A stretch of DNA of 48,184 nt from contig JAEPRB010000280.1 of NCBI GenBank assembly GCA_016758965.1, positions 1 through 48,184 on the forward strand, read 5' to 3'. This document shows positions 46,234 through 48,184 of this stretch, one piece after another. The notes beneath the pieces are model-generated. The model worked only from the letters and a program-made list of their open reading frames with translations, searched no databases and was not told where the DNA came from. Both the position numbers and the translations under genes were made by a program. Every line of letters begins with the position of its first letter. Positions within the stretch are counted from its first letter, which is position 1. Source of the stretch: Circinella minor (lineage: Eukaryota; Mucoromycota; Mucoromycetes; Mucorales; Lichtheimiaceae).

Positions 46234-47636
46234 TCGTTATTATTATTATTATTAATATTAAAGTATATATAATCGTTATTAAAAAAGTAAAAAAAAAAAA
46301 AAGTAAGAAACAAAAATAAAGTGTGAAAAAAAAGAGAATTGGAAGAAGAAAAAAAAAAAAGGTTGAAACGTTTTAAAAGAGATTTCGCGAAAAAAAAAAG
46401 GGACCAAGAAAAAATATATAACTCAAGCGGACTTTTTTTATACACACACTTTTTTTTTTTTTTTTTGCGAGGCTTTCTTGGGGGTGGGGGTGGGGGAAGT
46501 TATAAGAGAAAAGAGATAATGAAGTATTATAAAATAAATATAGAAAGTAGATTTTACTTTATTTTTGTATCCATAGTAACTTAATAATAATTCGATAGTA
46601 ATAATAACTTGTAAATTGCTAACATATTATAAATACGCTTACTTGAGAAAGATTAGAAATATATTTCTTATAATGGGTAATCCATTTTTGTTTATATCTA
46701 ATTTCTCTCTCTCTCTCTCTATTCTCTTATGGTATTTGAGATGATGTCGGGAAATGAATATCGATTTATTAAGGTTGAGGAACAGATAGGTTATAATCGA
46801 ATAAGAGAAAGTTGTATGTATTTGTTGATAATAATAGTTGATAAAAAAAAAAAAGAGTGCGAGAGCCCGTTCTCAATTACATTTACCATATTTGCTCAAT
46901 ACATCAAGTTTGTTCTTTTCCTTTTTTTATTCATTTTATTTGTATACTTGTATATATATATAAACTTAACGAGATTGATTATGAATTGGGGGTGAATGGG
47001 AAAATTGGCTACAACATATTACAGACGCTAATAATAATAATAACTTTATTAAAATACGTAAGCAGACACACATCACAACACCACAGTTTTTTTTTTATTA
47101 TATACAAGCTTTGTTGATGAGTATCATACATATATATGATAGAAAAAAGCTTGCAAAAAAAAAAGACGCATGATCGTTTTCGGAAAGATCGGCGTCGTAT
47201 ACTGAAACTGTTCTTCTTTCTCTCTATTAGATTCTCTCTAATTTTTTTTTTATTCATTTTCATAAATAATAAATAACAAACAATTTTTTTTTTTCATCTT
47301 GTTTTTTTTTTTTTTAATAATATGGATGATCCAAAGAAAAGTGGGGGGCATGAGTTTGATTCGGGAAGAGGGCCGATTCACAAATGGTATCTCGTGTGAA
47401 ACATGGGCATCTTTTTTTCATTTGCTTAGGTAAAAAAAAATAAAATAAAAAAGTATATTGATTTGAATAAGTGATTATTGCTGGGAGATTTTTAAAAGTC
47501 AATGGTTCGATTAATCATATTTTTTATTTTTTAGGGAACAAGTGGAATAAAGCAAGTAAACAAGTAACCAAGCAACAAAACGACTTTCTTTCAACCTAAC
47601 CCATTTCAAGCCATCCGAACAAAAAAAAAAATTATA

Positions 47637-47671
<35 letters not shown>

Positions 47672-47911
47672 AAGCACAAGGAAAAGACCATAATCATTCC
47701 ATTTTCCCAAGAGTCACAATAAAAAAGGCGTTCCTTATTTATTCTAGCCAATCAATCAAATAGAAAAACGATCAAACACAGTAATTACAGCCTGAAATAG
47801 AAAATCGTATTATTTAGCTTTTTATTTATTTTTTTTTATCCCAGACAACATCTGATCAGAGAAAAAAAAAAGAGAGGTTTTTTTTACTGAAAATGAAAAA
47901 TAATAAAAATA
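46234..47911. other. Upstream flank of the NDT80-like gene, gene-free
   Basis: Holds a TTA/ATT triplet run next to the start codon, long A tracts, a GGGGGTGGGGGTGGGGG patch (about 46480-46496), a (CT)n run at 46704-46720 and an (AT)n run at 47640-47667. Frames at 46339-47117 are made of Lys, Phe and Ile from homopolymers and are not called. The promoter and 5' UTR of the NDT80-like gene are expected in the first few hundred bases. Confidence 0.5.
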
Positions 47912-48184
47912 CAGTGCTCACGGTACCAATTTGCGTGATTTTAAATGTTTTAGCGTACTTTTAATTATTAATTTGCGTAAAATTGATTGGTCAATTTGCG
48001 TTGAATAAAAAATCAAATTGCGTTGTCAAGAATCTCAATTCACGGAAAATGAGGGCCCTACTATGATGGGTATGGGAGACCTGGCGAATAGAATTAAAAG
48101 TTAAAGTGCGGAAATAGACTTTGTAGCCAATCATTAGCTTAAGTTAAAGTGTTGAGTTTACATTCTAGTTTCTTTTTTTGGAAT
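47912..48184 (+). mobile_element. Probable terminus of a Tc1/mariner-type element, cut by the window end
   Basis: A TA (47910-47911) is followed by CAGTGCTCACGG, close to the CAGTGCT start of Tc1-type inverted repeats. Within 110 bases there are four same-orientation copies of AATTTGCGT or its variant AAATTGCGT (47928, 47970, 47993, 48015), the kind of subterminal array transposases bind. Composition then rises in GC (GAGGGCCCTAC). No transposase frame is in the window; the rest should lie to the right. Confidence 0.55.

Noticed and set aside
46339..47117. Several Lys/Phe/Ile-rich frames
   Set aside because: They run through A, T, G and CT homopolymers and dinucleotide repeats; no protein-like segments.
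1..48184. tRNA, rRNA, spliceosomal RNA genes and CRISPR arrays
   Set aside because: Read for T-loop-like GGTTCGA blocks, conserved U-snRNA and 5S motifs, and spaced direct repeats; nothing convincing was seen. By-eye scanning could miss a divergent RNA gene, so tRNAscan-SE and Infernal would settle it.

Overview
This is a gene-sparse, AT-rich fungal nuclear window, most likely from a Mucoromycota (Mucorales-like) mould. The evidence is short GT-AG introns with TTTTAG/TATAG acceptors, pyrimidine-rich leaders, long A/T homopolymers, and a gene set of velvet, NDT80/PhoG, Chs4-like Sel1 and CYSTM proteins plus a type II fucosyltransferase-like enzyme. I cannot name the species. No viral, plasmid, bacterial-operon, CRISPR, tRNA or rRNA feature was found. 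Twelve protein-coding genes are supported. For ten of them exons were joined by reading splice sites and checking that phases agree. Left part (1-7.4 kb): a three-exon wax ester synthase/DGAT-family acyltransferase (450-2214, +) converges on an unrecognised Ser/Asn-rich protein (2378-3250, -). These are followed by a type II membrane fucosyltransferase-like protein (4997-6280, -) and a tiny three-exon CYSTM-like protein (6960-7396, -). Then comes a 6-kb gene-poor desert (7.4-13.4 kb) with decayed coding fragments and a 164-bp fold-back MITE flanked by TA. Centre (13.4-22.7 kb): three co-oriented genes, namely a velvet-domain regulator (13375-15019), a TBC Rab-GAP with a coiled-coil tail (16529-20409) and a START-domain lipid-binding protein (21200-22656). 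Two exon-like blocks downstream of the START gene are phase-compatible with an alternative, membrane-anchored isoform. After a 2.7-kb spacer lies a Cys-rich GATA-like zinc-finger protein (25367-26941, -), then a second 5.3-kb desert with two GC-rich blocks full of nested inverted repeats. Right part (32.2-46.2 kb): a four-exon TMEM14 protein (32207-32880, -) is divergent from a Chs4/Skt5-like Sel1-repeat protein with a C-terminal CaaX box (33227-35027, +). Next is a large ArAE/BRE4-like membrane protein (38308-43218, +) converging on an NDT80/PhoG transcription factor (43860-46233, -). The window ends inside what looks like a Tc1/mariner-type terminus (from 47912) with four spaced copies of an AATTTGCGT-like motif. 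The genes form no operon or biosynthetic cluster. By family they fall into lipid handling (acyltransferase, START), cell wall and secretion (Chs4-like, fucosyltransferase-like, TBC), membrane transport (ArAE, TMEM14) and transcriptional control (velvet, NDT80, GATA-like). The less expected signals are the fungal WS/DGAT, the fucosyltransferase-like protein with an altered motif, the GATA-like finger with a 32-residue loop, the possible START isoform switch, and the structured GC blocks.
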